Of a stretch of 64,000 bases of DNA, positions 8,632 to 16,557 are shown piece after piece (position 1 is the first letter of the stretch; each line of letters starts with the position of its first letter). Both the position numbers and the translations under genes were made by a program. Under the pieces are notes generated by a model, which was not told the origin of the DNA, searched no databases, and worked only from the letters and a program-made list of their open reading frames with translations. Source of the stretch: Armatimonadota bacterium (GTDB taxonomy: Bacteria > Armatimonadota > Fimbriimonadia > Fimbriimonadales > Fimbriimonadaceae); contig JAFLBD010000003.1 in NCBI GenBank assembly GCA_017303935.1, positions 496,001 to 560,000 of the forward strand, read 5' to 3'.

Positions 8632-10326
8632 ATGTTCTCAAGAACTTTTGCTTTAGGCTTTGCCTTGCTTGCGCCAGTCTCTATTTTTGCTCAACTCGGT
8701 CTCTCTCCTGTCGTCAGCACTTTGGTTCGGCCGGTCGCGGTGGCACAGCCGCCTGGAGAAACCAACCGAATCTTTGTCGTTGAGCAACGCGGCACCGGCG
8801 GAGCGTTCCCCACTACGTCTGGCCGAATCCGCATCATCAAGAACGGCGCGCTTTTGGCGACGAACTTTTTGCTCGTTACCGGCCTGACCAACACTTCCGA
8901 AGAAGGTTTGCTCGGTTTGGCGTTCGATCCAAACTACGCCACAAACGGCACATTCTATGTTTACTGCACCACCACGGTCAGTTCAGTCGCCGTCAGCCAG
9001 ATTCGAAAATACACCGTTTCCGCCGGAAACCCTGACGTCGCCAACACCACCGGTGATGTGATTTTTCAAGTCAATCAACCATTCAACAATCACAACGGAG
9101 GCACTCTACGATTCGGCCCAGACGGCTACCTTTACCTTGGGCTCGGCGACGGAGGAAGTGGCAACGACCCCGGAAACCGCGCCTTGGACATCAACACCAC
9201 GTTAGGCAAGATCATCCGGATTGATGTCAATGGCGATGATTTTCCAGCAGACGCGACAAAGGACTACCGCATTCCGCCCACAAATCCATTCGTTGGTGTT
9301 GCCGGCGAAGACGAAATCTGGAGCATTGGCGTCCGCAATCCGTGGAAGTGGTCTTTTGATCGAACAGATCGAAACGGCTTTGGCGGCATGTTCATCTGCG
9401 ATGTCGGACAAGATGTCCGCGAGGAAGTCAACTACGAACCGCCATATGATGTCGTCATCGGTCAGCGGCCCGGAACTCCCTACCGAAACTACGGTTGGAG
9501 AGTTTGGGAAGGCTCCCGAAGCACTGGCCTTTCCGGTTATGCTGGATTGGCGTCGCCCGTATTCCCTATTTTCGAATACACACACGCAATCGGCTTAAGC
9601 ATTAGCGGAGGCACGATTTACCGAGGCACTCGGCTCGGTATTCAATACTGGGGAGATGGTTTCTTTGGCGATTACACCGGCAACTTTTTCTACAATCTAG
9701 ATCTTGCGATCAACCCGATTACCGCGCTATGCAGCAACTCGCCAGTTCTCACCGCGACGGTTCCCGCAACAGCAAGTTTAACGCCGAGCAATCCCGTTGC
9801 ATTTGAGACGTTGAACGATGGTGAAATCTATGTTTGCGAGCAAGGATTTGCGACAGGAAGTCAGCGCCTCAGCAGAATCGTTTCGACGACGGCTTCGCGA
9901 CAACTTTCTGGCACTATTCAATACGGAAACCTGGATAACAGCAAGCGGCCACGCGGCGTGAACATGCAAGTGGATATCACCAGCACTTCGGGGATCGATC
10001 ACACCATCGGAGTAGGCACCAGTCCCTCCGGCGCGTTCACCATTCCCGTTCCGACAGGAGTTGGAAAAATTGCAATAAAGCCAATACACTTTTTGCAAAA
10101 GGTTGTGGCATTTAATAGCACCAGCGCAGACGTTTCCGGCGTAACGATGAACCTTATCAACGGTGACGTGGACGAAGACAACGAAATCGCATCCGGCGAT
10201 TTTGATGCTGTTGTGTTGCAATTTGGCAATGCAGGAACCGGAGATGTGGACGAAGACGGCGAAGTTGGCGCAAGCGACTTCGACATTATCGTTGCAAACT
10301 TCGGGATTAGCGGCGACGTCCTCTAA
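8632..10326 (+). CDS. Secreted glucose/sorbosone dehydrogenase-like beta-propeller with dockerin-type tail
   Basis: ATG 8632 starts a signal peptide (ALGFALLAPVSIFAQ). Residues about 25-420 match the PQQ-dependent glucose/sorbosone dehydrogenase propeller: GLLGLAFDPNYATNGTFYVYCT, HNGGTLRFGPDGYLYLGLGDGG, IWSIGVRNPWKWSFD and ICDVGQDVREEVNY. Residues 511-564 hold two repeats beginning GDVDEDNEIASGDFD and GDVDEDGEVGASDFD, each a Ca-binding loop of the type I dockerin form. It likely oxidises sugars outside the cytoplasm. A cellulosome-like partner is not visible here; in this phylum such tails may serve another anchoring role. A strong terminator follows. Confidence 0.88.
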   Translation: MFSRTFALGFALLAPVSIFAQLGLSPVVSTLVRPVAVAQPPGETNRIFVVEQRGTGGAFPTTSGRIRIIKNGALLATNFLLVTGLTNTSEEGLLGLAFDPNYATNGTFYVYCTTTVSSVAVSQIRKYTVSAGNPDVANTTGDVIFQVNQPFNNHNGGTLRFGPDGYLYLGLGDGGSGNDPGNRALDINTTLGKIIRIDVNGDDFPADATKDYRIPPTNPFVGVAGEDEIWSIGVRNPWKWSFDRTDRNGFGGMFICDVGQDVREEVNYEPPYDVVIGQRPGTPYRNYGWRVWEGSRSTGLSGYAGLASPVFPIFEYTHAIGLSISGGTIYRGTRLGIQYWGDGFFGDYTGNFFYNLDLAINPITALCSNSPVLTATVPATASLTPSNPVAFETLNDGEIYVCEQGFATGSQRLSRIVSTTASRQLSGTIQYGNLDNSKRPRGVNMQVDITSTSGIDHTIGVGTSPSGAFTIPVPTGVGKIAIKPIHFLQKVVAFNSTSADVSGVTMNLINGDVDEDNEIASGDFDAVVLQFGNAGTGDVDEDGEVGASDFDIIVANFGISGDVL

Positions 10327-10333
10327 CCAATAA

Positions 10334-10370
10334 GAAAGGGAGCGCAACCGCGCTCCCTTTCTCTTTTTTC
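10334..10370. terminator. Rho-independent terminator
   Basis: An 11-bp perfect stem (GAAAGGGAGCG at 10334-10344 with CGCTCCCTTTC at 10351-10361) and a 6-nt loop are followed by TCTTTTTTC on the plus strand. It ends the dehydrogenase-like gene and may also act on the convergent PEP-CTERM gene, though the minus-strand T tract is weaker. Confidence 0.9.
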
Positions 10371-10385
10371 AGGCGATTCGTTCGA

Positions 10386-11348
10386 TTAGGAATCGCGTTT
10401 TCGGCGGCGCAAGAACAAGCCACACAACCCAACGCCGAGTGCAACAAACTGCCCAGGTTCTGGAGCAATCACCAATGCCATCCCGCGAATATTTGCACCG
10501 GTCGCGAAAGATAAGGTTTGCGTTCCAGCAATCCCCATGCCCCCATAATACGTTGAGATTTCGTTTCCGTCCAAGATATAGCCGACATTACCATGCCCCC
10601 AAACCATATCTTGATTGTCAAAGGTGGTTCCACCCAATCCAACCATCAGTCCAGCACCGCCGACTAATCCCGAAAAACTCGTATTACAGTAATACAGATT
10701 GAGGTTGCCGCTGTTTAAATGCAGACCGTAAAAACGACCATCGTTACCAATCAAAGAACCACGAATCGTACCAAGGCCAACCGAGGAAGAATTGACGCCA
10801 GAAGAAACGCCTGTAGTCACATTAAACATTCGCGGCACGAGAAAACTTGTGGTGCCAGGGTTTAAATCCCAATAAGCGTAATAGTTTCCGTCCGTGCGCC
10901 GGGCCATATTTCCATAAACACCGTAATTCGGCGAATAATTTTGCGCGGAGCTAAATGTAGTCGTGTAAGCCTTTCCAACAAGCCCCAATGGCCCGCTAAT
11001 GCTAGAAAAGAGAACGCGGCCACTAACCGAATCAAATGTGATCTGATTGTAGTTAGCAGTCACATAATTCATCTGAAGAAATTCGCCGGTGTAATAATCA
11101 AACGTACGCACGTAACCCAATGAGTCTAAAACATAAGCCCGATTCGCGCTCATGTCAACAGCGATGTCTTGGATATTGCTATTGAAAAAGCCCGTGCCAA
11201 AAGATCCCAAAACCACGCGATTCACTGGATCATAACGCACAACACGCTGGGCACCCGCAGTCGTATTGTCGCCTAACAACATCAAATCAAAGCTGGCCGA
11301 AGCCAAGCCAACACAACAAATTCCAAGAGCCAACGTAATCGCGCGCAT
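10386..11348 (-). CDS. PEP-CTERM-type secreted protein (paralogue of the 13066-14058 gene)
   Basis: The 320-residue protein has a signal peptide (RAITLALGICCVGLASA) and ends with a PEP-CTERM sorting signal: PEPG, a hydrophobic helix (QFVALGVGLCGLFL) and RRRKR. The body is rich in Gly, Asn, Tyr and Ser with repeated short units such as RYDPVNRVVLGSF and FDYYTGEFLQ that suggest a beta-propeller. ATG 11348 is chosen since the longer open frame adds an unrelated stretch before the signal peptide. Family knowledge: such proteins are processed by exosortase and go to the surface or matrix; no exosortase gene is in this window. Confidence 0.8.
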   Translation of the reverse strand: MRAITLALGICCVGLASASFDLMLLGDNTTAGAQRVVRYDPVNRVVLGSFGTGFFNSNIQDIAVDMSANRAYVLDSLGYVRTFDYYTGEFLQMNYVTANYNQITFDSVSGRVLFSSISGPLGLVGKAYTTTFSSAQNYSPNYGVYGNMARRTDGNYYAYWDLNPGTTSFLVPRMFNVTTGVSSGVNSSSVGLGTIRGSLIGNDGRFYGLHLNSGNLNLYYCNTSFSGLVGGAGLMVGLGGTTFDNQDMVWGHGNVGYILDGNEISTYYGGMGIAGTQTLSFATGANIRGMALVIAPEPGQFVALGVGLCGLFLRRRKRDS

Positions 11349-11388
11349 GCGAGAAGTATACAGGAGGCACACTGAAATCCAAAGAAGA

Positions 11389-11421
11389 CAAACAAAAAAT
11401 GGCGGGGCATGATGCCCCGCC
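11389..11421 (-). terminator. Rho-independent terminator
   Basis: GGCGGGGC (11401-11408) pairs with GCCCCGCC (11414-11421). Read on the minus strand the hairpin is followed by ATTTTTTGTTTG, a good T tract. It lies 34 nt after the FN3-like gene. Confidence 0.85.
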
Positions 11422-11454
11422 CATATATGCCTTCTCAAGATTACGAGTGTCGAA

Positions 11455-12087
11455 TTAAGCTGCCAAATGGATTGCGCCGCTGCTGCCAGGGCCATAAACG
11501 GCCACCGGAGCGCATGGAGCAGAGCTGCTGCCGGCTCGGGTCGCAAAGACGCGGTACCACTGAGTTTCGCCGGGGGTGTTGCCCTCGTCGCTAAAGCTGG
11601 TGCGCGTTACAGCGCCAACAAAGTTAAAGGTAATGCCGTCAAAGCTAGACTCAACAATGAATGTTGTGCCGTTGCTGTTGCCCGCGCGGTTCCACTTAAT
11701 CTTGTTCACGCCGGTCGAAATTCCGGTGACAGTCAGCCCAGTCGGCGTGACCACCGGGCCAGCGGATGAGCTGGTCGTGATGCCGAGCGCGCCCAAAATT
11801 GCGGGTGTGACCGCAGGATTCGCCTTGAATTGCTTAGCATAGCTGCGGACGGTCGCGGTGACTGCCTTGCGGCTCTTGTCCTTGGTCTCGGTCAAGCCCT
11901 TCAACACTTCTTTCGCCGCGAATTGTGCGTTGTAGTCATCCGAAAAAGTATCGGTTTGGCCGTCAATCAATAACAAATCGGTGGATGTCAGACCGAGTTC
12001 GCTATCGTATTCACTGCACTTGGCGGCGAAATTCGTGAGCCACGTCTGCAGCTGAGCGTCTGGTTTTGGTAAGTAGTCGGATGCCAT
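11455..12087 (-). CDS. Protein with helical N-terminal domain and FN3-like C-terminal domain
   Basis: The 210-residue protein starts with a helical region (about 1-100) containing DAQLQTWLTNFAAK and later AVTATVRSYAKQFKANPAVTP, a pattern I know from small proteins of Planctomycetes and related phyla. Residues about 112-195 look like a fibronectin type III or similar beta-sandwich (PTGLTVTGISTGVNKIKWNR, TTFIVESSFDG, QWYRVFAT). No signal peptide is seen. It has a good ribosome binding site (AAAGGAA about 9 nt before ATG 12087) and its own terminator. Function is unknown. Confidence 0.75.
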   Translation of the reverse strand: MASDYLPKPDAQLQTWLTNFAAKCSEYDSELGLTSTDLLLIDGQTDTFSDDYNAQFAAKEVLKGLTETKDKSRKAVTATVRSYAKQFKANPAVTPAILGALGITTSSSAGPVVTPTGLTVTGISTGVNKIKWNRAGNSNGTTFIVESSFDGITFNFVGAVTRTSFSDEGNTPGETQWYRVFATRAGSSSAPCAPVAVYGPGSSGAIHLAA

Positions 12088-12495
12088 ATCTTGGATTTCC
12101 TTTCGGCTAGTTGCCTCAATGAGGTCAATTCCACATCCATAGCAAAATCCTACAGGCTTTTTTTGAAAATCGATTGAATGAGTTCAAGTTTTCCACGATT
12201 TCCGTTATTCATCGGCTTTCCTGGCGTGTTCTCCGACTCGCTCAGAGAAGTCCCTGAATCGTTCGGAGAAGGCAACGAATCACTCAGAGAACTCCCTGGA
12301 TCATTTAAAGAAGGCAGCGAATCGCTCAGGGAACTCCCTGGATCATTCAGAGAAGGCAGCGAATCGCTCAGGGAACTCCCTGGATCAATCAGAGAAAGCA
12401 ACGAATCGCCCAGCGCAAAACCCGGTACAAAAATTGCACCAGTTTGCTGAACAATTGGCCAAATCCTTTCGTACAATCTAACTAAGAGCGGGTTC
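12088..12495. other. Intergenic region holding a tandem repeat, no convincing gene
   Basis: This 408-bp stretch between the FN3-like gene and the orphan gene at 12496 holds the promoter side of the minus-strand FN3-like gene (12088-12150) and the 42-bp repeats (12235-12424). Open frames cross it on both strands (12178-12450 plus, 12150-12551 minus), but neither has a clear ribosome binding site and both consist mostly of the repeat translation. Confidence 0.6.
12235..12424. repeat. Tandem repeat of 42 bp, about 4.5 copies
   Basis: Copies begin at about 12257, 12299, 12341 and 12383, with a half copy at 12235-12256. Copies 2 and 3 differ at only a few bases. Each 42-bp unit appears to be two diverged 21-bp halves; on the plus strand they read SLRELPG and SFREGSE. 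Because 42 is a multiple of three, the repeat keeps both strands open; the minus strand reads SSLSDSLPSLNDPG per unit. Confidence 0.92.
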
Positions 12496-12987
12496 GTGCG
12501 CGAGGGCGGCGAAGGGCGTGCGCCGTTCAAAGGCAAATTTGCAGTGATCAATCAACTTGGAGTATTTCGCGAGGCTTTCGGCGATTCTATCTATATGGAT
12601 TTCGCGATGGTCGGCTTCTTTCGCCGCTATCTGCGCCGGAAAAGCAAGGCCGCCACGCCGACGATCTGGCGCGCTAATCGAGCCGATTTTGGCCCCGATG
12701 CCAGCCCAGAACTCTGGGATTGTCAGGTTGTAGAGCTTTGCAAGGACCAATTGCAGCTGTTTTTTCGGCTCGGGGAACCGGGCGGGCGCACGGTGCGAAT
12801 GCGCTGGGATGTCACCGGCGCGGTGGCGAACGGTCGCTACGCCGAAGAGTTTTCGGGAGGACATTGGATCTCCGCGCCAATCCAGGGGATGGTCGTTGCC
12901 GAGCGCGAAAACGGCAAAATCATCAGCCTGAAGGCCAGTTTTGAACAAGAATCTGGCGAAACTCTCACTATTTCTTTGATCCGGTGA
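12496..12987 (+). CDS. Hypothetical protein
   Basis: A 163-residue open frame from GTG 12496, with AAGAGCGG just before it as a possible ribosome binding site; ATG 12595 is an alternative. The C-terminal 100 residues are beta-rich and include LQLFFRLGEPGGRTVRMRWDV and GRYAEEFSGGHWISAP. No signal peptide, no family recognised. A minus-strand frame overlaps most of it (12478-12948), so the strand is not fully certain; the plus-strand protein has the more natural composition. Confidence 0.5.
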   Translation: MREGGEGRAPFKGKFAVINQLGVFREAFGDSIYMDFAMVGFFRRYLRRKSKAATPTIWRANRADFGPDASPELWDCQVVELCKDQLQLFFRLGEPGGRTVRMRWDVTGAVANGRYAEEFSGGHWISAPIQGMVVAERENGKIISLKASFEQESGETLTISLIR

Positions 12988-13008
12988 CGCGGCCCCGCGC
13001 GGTTTTGC

Positions 13009-13039
13009 AAAAAGGTGGCCGGACGATTCCCGCCCGGCC
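13009..13039 (-). terminator. Rho-independent terminator
   Basis: On the minus strand GGCCGG (13034-13039) pairs with CCGGCC (13017-13022), followed by ACC and TTTTT (13013-13009). It lies 27 nt downstream of the second PEP-CTERM gene. Confidence 0.75.
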
Positions 13040-13065
13040 GAGTTTGAAACTAGGATCGAAAAGTC

Positions 13066-14058
13066 CTAAAATCGCGCGCGGCGCTTTCGCCGCATGAGGA
13101 TTCCCAGGCACCCAACGCCTATCCCGATCCACGCTCCGGGTTCTGGTGCGTTGATCATCGAGATCGCATTGATGTTGTCGGTAGTGCCGACGTTTGCGCC
13201 AGTCACCTTGGCGATGTTGCTGATCGGGTTATAGACATACAGCTTATTCACATACGATCCGCTGGTGAAACCGTGGATCATGTAGCCGTTGTTGTTGTGG
13301 CCAAAGGTCCAGTTCGTCATCCCTCCGAGGGTGTAGTAGCTGACCATGTTCATTGGAGTGCCGGAGCCTGTGTATGGCGAGGTAAAAACCTTCGTGTAAG
13401 AGGGATTAACCGCTCCATAACCTGCAGAAAGCACCAAATTGTTGCCCATCAGGCTCATTTCAGAGTAAGCGTTATCGACGCTGCTGGCGTCGTAACTCCC
13501 GCCGTTGATGAACGCGCCCGCAGAGTTGTATTGGTACTTGTAATAGGTGAATGTGCTGCCAACATTGTATTTAAACATCACGTGGATGTTTCCGTCGGGG
13601 GTTTGCTGGGCGTCGGTTGGCCCAAAGCCCGGGCCGCCGGAAAACAACGTGCTGAGCAAAGTTCCTGAATTAGAATAGATCTTTACTCTTCCACTGCTGA
13701 TACTGCCATCGTATTGTGTGACGAGCAATCGGCCGTCGTTCATGACGCTGATTTTTGGGCGGAAGGCGTAATCGATCGAGGGTAGGCTGAATCCACCGAG
13801 GAATTGGCCGGTATAAGCGTTGTACCTATTGACCGCGCCGTATGCATTAAGGGCCAAAACTTCTCCTGGATGCGATGTGTCGTGGACAACATCATAGAAC
13901 GGCCCGTCGAGCTGGCCAATCTTGCCGAGGTAGATATTGTTGGTGGCGTCGTAGCGATGGATGCCCTCGCTTCCTGCCATCAGCATGAGTTCAAAAGAAG
14001 CTTGCGCTGCTGTTGCGCCAGACACTGCCAAAACTAAACCGATTGCACGCCATCTCAT
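13066..14058 (-). CDS. PEP-CTERM-type secreted protein (paralogue of the 10386-11348 gene)
   Basis: The 330-residue protein starts at ATG 14058 with a signal peptide (RAIGLVLAVSGATAAQA) and ends with PEPG, a hydrophobic helix (AWIGIGVGCLGILM) and RRKRRAR. The N-terminal third matches the other PEP-CTERM protein (SFELMLMAG versus SFDLMLLGD; HRYDATNNIYLGKIG versus VRYDPVNRVVLGSFG; RYNAYTGQFLGG versus TFDYYTGEFLQ). The short Gly/Tyr/Asn-rich units suggest a propeller. The open frame continues upstream through the tRNA gene to 14592, which rules out the longer start. Confidence 0.82.
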   Translation of the reverse strand: MRWRAIGLVLAVSGATAAQASFELMLMAGSEGIHRYDATNNIYLGKIGQLDGPFYDVVHDTSHPGEVLALNAYGAVNRYNAYTGQFLGGFSLPSIDYAFRPKISVMNDGRLLVTQYDGSISSGRVKIYSNSGTLLSTLFSGGPGFGPTDAQQTPDGNIHVMFKYNVGSTFTYYKYQYNSAGAFINGGSYDASSVDNAYSEMSLMGNNLVLSAGYGAVNPSYTKVFTSPYTGSGTPMNMVSYYTLGGMTNWTFGHNNNGYMIHGFTSGSYVNKLYVYNPISNIAKVTGANVGTTDNINAISMINAPEPGAWIGIGVGCLGILMRRKRRARF

Positions 14059-14120
14059 ATTGATGATTATAGTGCAGGTTTGGGTTTTGTGAGTGAATTC
14101 TTGGCCAAGCGGGGAGAAAA

Positions 14121-14155
14121 TAAAAAAGCCCCGCGCCTTTCGGCTGGGACTTTTA
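14121..14155 (-). terminator. Terminator after tRNA-Gly
   Basis: On the minus strand AAAAGTCCC and GCC pair across a GAAA tetraloop with GGC and GGGGCTTTT, leaving a small internal loop, and a run of T follows. It lies just downstream of the tRNA. Confidence 0.7.
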
Positions 14156-14162
14156 AAGAATT

Positions 14163-14237
14163 TGGAGCGGGCGAAGAGATTCGAACCCTCGACCCTCTCG
14201 TTGGCAACGAGATGCTCTACCACTGAGCTACGCCCGC
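14163..14237 (-). tRNA. tRNA-Gly (anticodon GCC)
   Basis: The minus strand folds into a full cloverleaf: acceptor GCGGGCG paired with CGCCCGC (14231-14237 with 14167-14173), D arm with AGCTCAGTGGTAGAGC, anticodon stem TCTCG/CGAGA with loop TTGCCAA (anticodon GCC), and T loop GGTTCGAATC. The CCA end is encoded (14163-14165). Confidence 0.97.
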
Positions 14238-14301
14238 TAGCGCAAGAGAATTTATACCCCGCTTCAGCGACAGATGCAAGGGGCAGAGTACCATTTAGCC
14301 C

Positions 14302-15060
14302 GTGGGGTTGAGTTTTGAGCAGATTGCCGACGTTCGCGAGCTTGTTTTGCGAGCGGGAAAAATGGCTCAAGACCTCCGCGCTTCCCTTTCTGTCGATCTG
14401 AAGTCCGACGGGAGTTTTGTGACCAACGCCGACCGCGCTGTCGAGCGTTTTTTGCGCGAAAACCTGGCCGAAGTGTTGCCTGGCTCCACCGTTTGGGGCG
14501 AGGAAGAAGGCTTTTTTGAACCCGGATCGGCGGGGTTGTGGGTTTTGGACCCGATCGATGGCACCACGAATTTCCGGTTTGGCTCGCGGCATTGGGGGGT
14601 TTCTTTGGCCTATGTTTATGGCGGCGAAATTCTGGCCGGGTGGATATTTATGCCGGATTTAGACGAACTATATTCGGCGACGTTGGGCGGCGGCGCGTTT
14701 CGAAACGATGTTCGGCTTTTGGATGTGCCCGCTGGAGACATCGCGAACAACGATCTGGTGAGTTTTGGCGACGAAACTTTGTTGCAGTTTCACGGTTTGC
14801 TGCGCGGGAAGATGCGCTATCAAGGCGCTTTCGTCGCGGACATGGTCCAGTTCTTAAACGGGGTCTATCGCGGGATGATTACGGATAAGGGCGCGCTCTA
14901 TGATGTGGCGGCTGGGCTCTGTTTGGCGCGGGAAATCGGCGCGGAAATCCAGCATTTGGACGGCACTCCGGTCGATCTGCAAACTTTGATGGGCAGCCCG
15001 AAACTTCCGAAGCCGATCTTTTTCGGCCCAAAAGGCCACTCTTTTGTCGTCTCAGGTTAG
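14302..15060 (+). CDS. Inositol monophosphatase-family phosphatase
   Basis: This 252-residue protein carries the Mg-dependent IMPase/FIG motifs: KSDGSFVTNADRAVE near residue 32, GEEEG at about 70 (metal-binding Glu) and WVLDPIDGTTNF at about 80. The C-terminal motif is YDVAAGLCLAREIGAEI, with Asp as in the family WDxAAG block. Substrate could be inositol phosphate, histidinol phosphate or PAP; sequence alone does not decide. Start is GTG 14302 or TTG 14308. Confidence 0.9.
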   Translation: MGLSFEQIADVRELVLRAGKMAQDLRASLSVDLKSDGSFVTNADRAVERFLRENLAEVLPGSTVWGEEEGFFEPGSAGLWVLDPIDGTTNFRFGSRHWGVSLAYVYGGEILAGWIFMPDLDELYSATLGGGAFRNDVRLLDVPAGDIANNDLVSFGDETLLQFHGLLRGKMRYQGAFVADMVQFLNGVYRGMITDKGALYDVAAGLCLAREIGAEIQHLDGTPVDLQTLMGSPKLPKPIFFGPKGHSFVVSG

Positions 15061-15549
15061 CTGCCGGATCAGCTGATCGGCGTTTGGATTATCCGCGATA
15101 TCCACCGATTTGTATTCCCAAATGATCTCGCCTTGCGGATTGATTACGAAGATGCCTGGCATCTGCCACACGTCGCCCACCGGCTGACCAACAAAATGCC
15201 CCGCGAGGATCGCTCCCATTCCTTTGGCGAACACCTTCGGGTTGAAAACCTGCTTAGATTCTCCTTTGCCGAGCCCAAACGCTTGATAAACTTCTCGGTT
15301 AGGATCGGCGATGAAGGTGTGCGGCGAGCGCATTTTTTGCTTGAATTCGGCCGCTTTTTCGGCGTCCGCCATACAGACAAACGCGATGTTAAGGCTGGAA
15401 TGGACGCGGAGTTGCGCGACCTGCTGGCGACAGAAAATGCACCCAAGATGACGCAGAAATACTAGCGCCAACTCCTGCGTTTGATAGAATTCTGCGAGCG
15501 GTAAGGTGCGGCCGTCATCGGTGACGACGTTGATTTCTGGCGCTTTCAC
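15052..15549 (-). CDS. Peroxiredoxin-like (AhpC/TSA) thioredoxin-fold protein
   Basis: The 165-residue protein has a thioredoxin-like fold with APEINVVTDDGRTL at the N-terminus and LVFLRHLGCIFCRQQ, giving a CxxC at residues 37-40. The mid-section (HTFIADPNREVYQAFGLG) and MPGIFVINPQGEIIWEYKS fit the PXL2A/SelL-like branch of peroxiredoxin-like proteins, where both cysteines form the redox pair. Cytoplasmic. It ends convergent with the IMPase gene (9-nt overlap) and lies downstream of dnaG and the sigma gene, 15 nt after the latter. Confidence 0.85.
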   Translation of the reverse strand: MKAPEINVVTDDGRTLPLAEFYQTQELALVFLRHLGCIFCRQQVAQLRVHSSLNIAFVCMADAEKAAEFKQKMRSPHTFIADPNREVYQAFGLGKGESKQVFNPKVFAKGMGAILAGHFVGQPVGDVWQMPGIFVINPQGEIIWEYKSVDIADNPNADQLIRQLT

Positions 15550-15564
15550 GCTCAGTTCTACGCG

Positions 15565-16482
15565 CTAGTCGAGCAAAATCTCGCGGAGTTCGCCGGCAAC
15601 TTGCGGCGATTTCAGCCGCCGCATCGCTTTATGCTCGATCTGCCGGATTCTCTCGCGCGTGAGTCCGAACTGCGCGGCAACATCCTCCAGTGTTAACGGG
15701 TTTCCGTCTTCGAGTCCATAGCGCAGGATAATGACGCGGCGCTCTTTTGGACTGAATTCCGAAAGTGCCTCGGTGATGCGCGCGCAAATCAGCATTCGCA
15801 AGGCGTTCACCGCCTGAGGGTTATCCGTTCGATCCTCGATGAGATCGCAGAGCACGCTTTCTCCGGTGTCTCCGATCGGGGTTTCCAGCGAGATGGTTTC
15901 TGTCATCACGCGAAGGATGCTTCGAATTTTCTCCGGCGAAACTCCTAATCGCTCGGCGATTTCTTCATCTCTCGGCTCTCGCCCGAGTTCTTGTTGCAAT
16001 CCCGCTGCAATCTTTCCGATCCTGCTGACAGTTTCGGCGAGATGCACCGGCACTCGGATCGATCTCCCTTGATCAAAAATCGCCCGGCTGATGGATTGGC
16101 GAATCCACCAGGTGGCATAGGTGCTAAATTTGAATCCCTTGGTGCAGTCAAACTTTTGGACCGCTCGCATCAGGCCGATGTTGCCTTCTTGGATGAGGTC
16201 CGTGAGGGGCACGCCGCGCCCTATAAACCTCTTGGCTATGCTGACGACCAATCGCAAATTGGCTTCGACCAAGTGCTTTTTGGCTTCGCTACATCCGAGG
16301 GCGCATTGTTCTGTGAGCCTTAGTTCTTGCTCGCGAGTGAGGAGCGGGGTCTGCCCCACTCTTCGCATCCAAAATCCCATGGCGTCATCCATGCGCCCGC
16401 CTTCCATATCATCGCGCAATCCAACGGAAGTTGACGAGTCTTTGGCTTTTTTGGGGCTAACTGGAGAGTTCTCGCCGAGCAT
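15565..16482 (-). CDS. rpoD: RNA polymerase sigma factor, RpoD/SigA family
   Basis: The 305-residue protein has region 1.2 (about 35-65), region 2 ([49 protein letters not shown]), region 3 ([15 protein letters not shown]) and region 4 ([38 protein letters not shown]). Region 1.1 is absent, so it is shorter than most primary sigma factors (about 360-600). It lies directly downstream of dnaG, the classic location of the primary sigma gene; a group 2 sigma is the alternative. Confidence 0.9.
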   Translation of the reverse strand: MLGENSPVSPKKAKDSSTSVGLRDDMEGGRMDDAMGFWMRRVGQTPLLTREQELRLTEQCALGCSEAKKHLVEANLRLVVSIAKRFIGRGVPLTDLIQEGNIGLMRAVQKFDCTKGFKFSTYATWWIRQSISRAIFDQGRSIRVPVHLAETVSRIGKIAAGLQQELGREPRDEEIAERLGVSPEKIRSILRVMTETISLETPIGDTGESVLCDLIEDRTDNPQAVNALRMLICARITEALSEFSPKERRVIILRYGLEDGNPLTLEDVAAQFGLTRERIRQIEHKAMRRLKSPQVAGELREILLD

Positions 16483-16557
16483 AAAAGTTCACAGAATTTA
16501 GAAATCTTTGCCTTACTATACAAGCAAACTTGCGTATTGGTATGGAGATTCGGGCAA

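Noticed and set aside
12478-12948. Minus-strand frame opposite the orphan gene at 12496
   Set aside because: Less protein-like than the plus-strand frame and no ribosome binding site; not excluded with certainty.
12988-13002. GC-rich palindrome after the orphan gene as a terminator
   Set aside because: The inner stem leaves only a 2-nt loop, so it is not a normal terminator hairpin; the TTTT after it is short.
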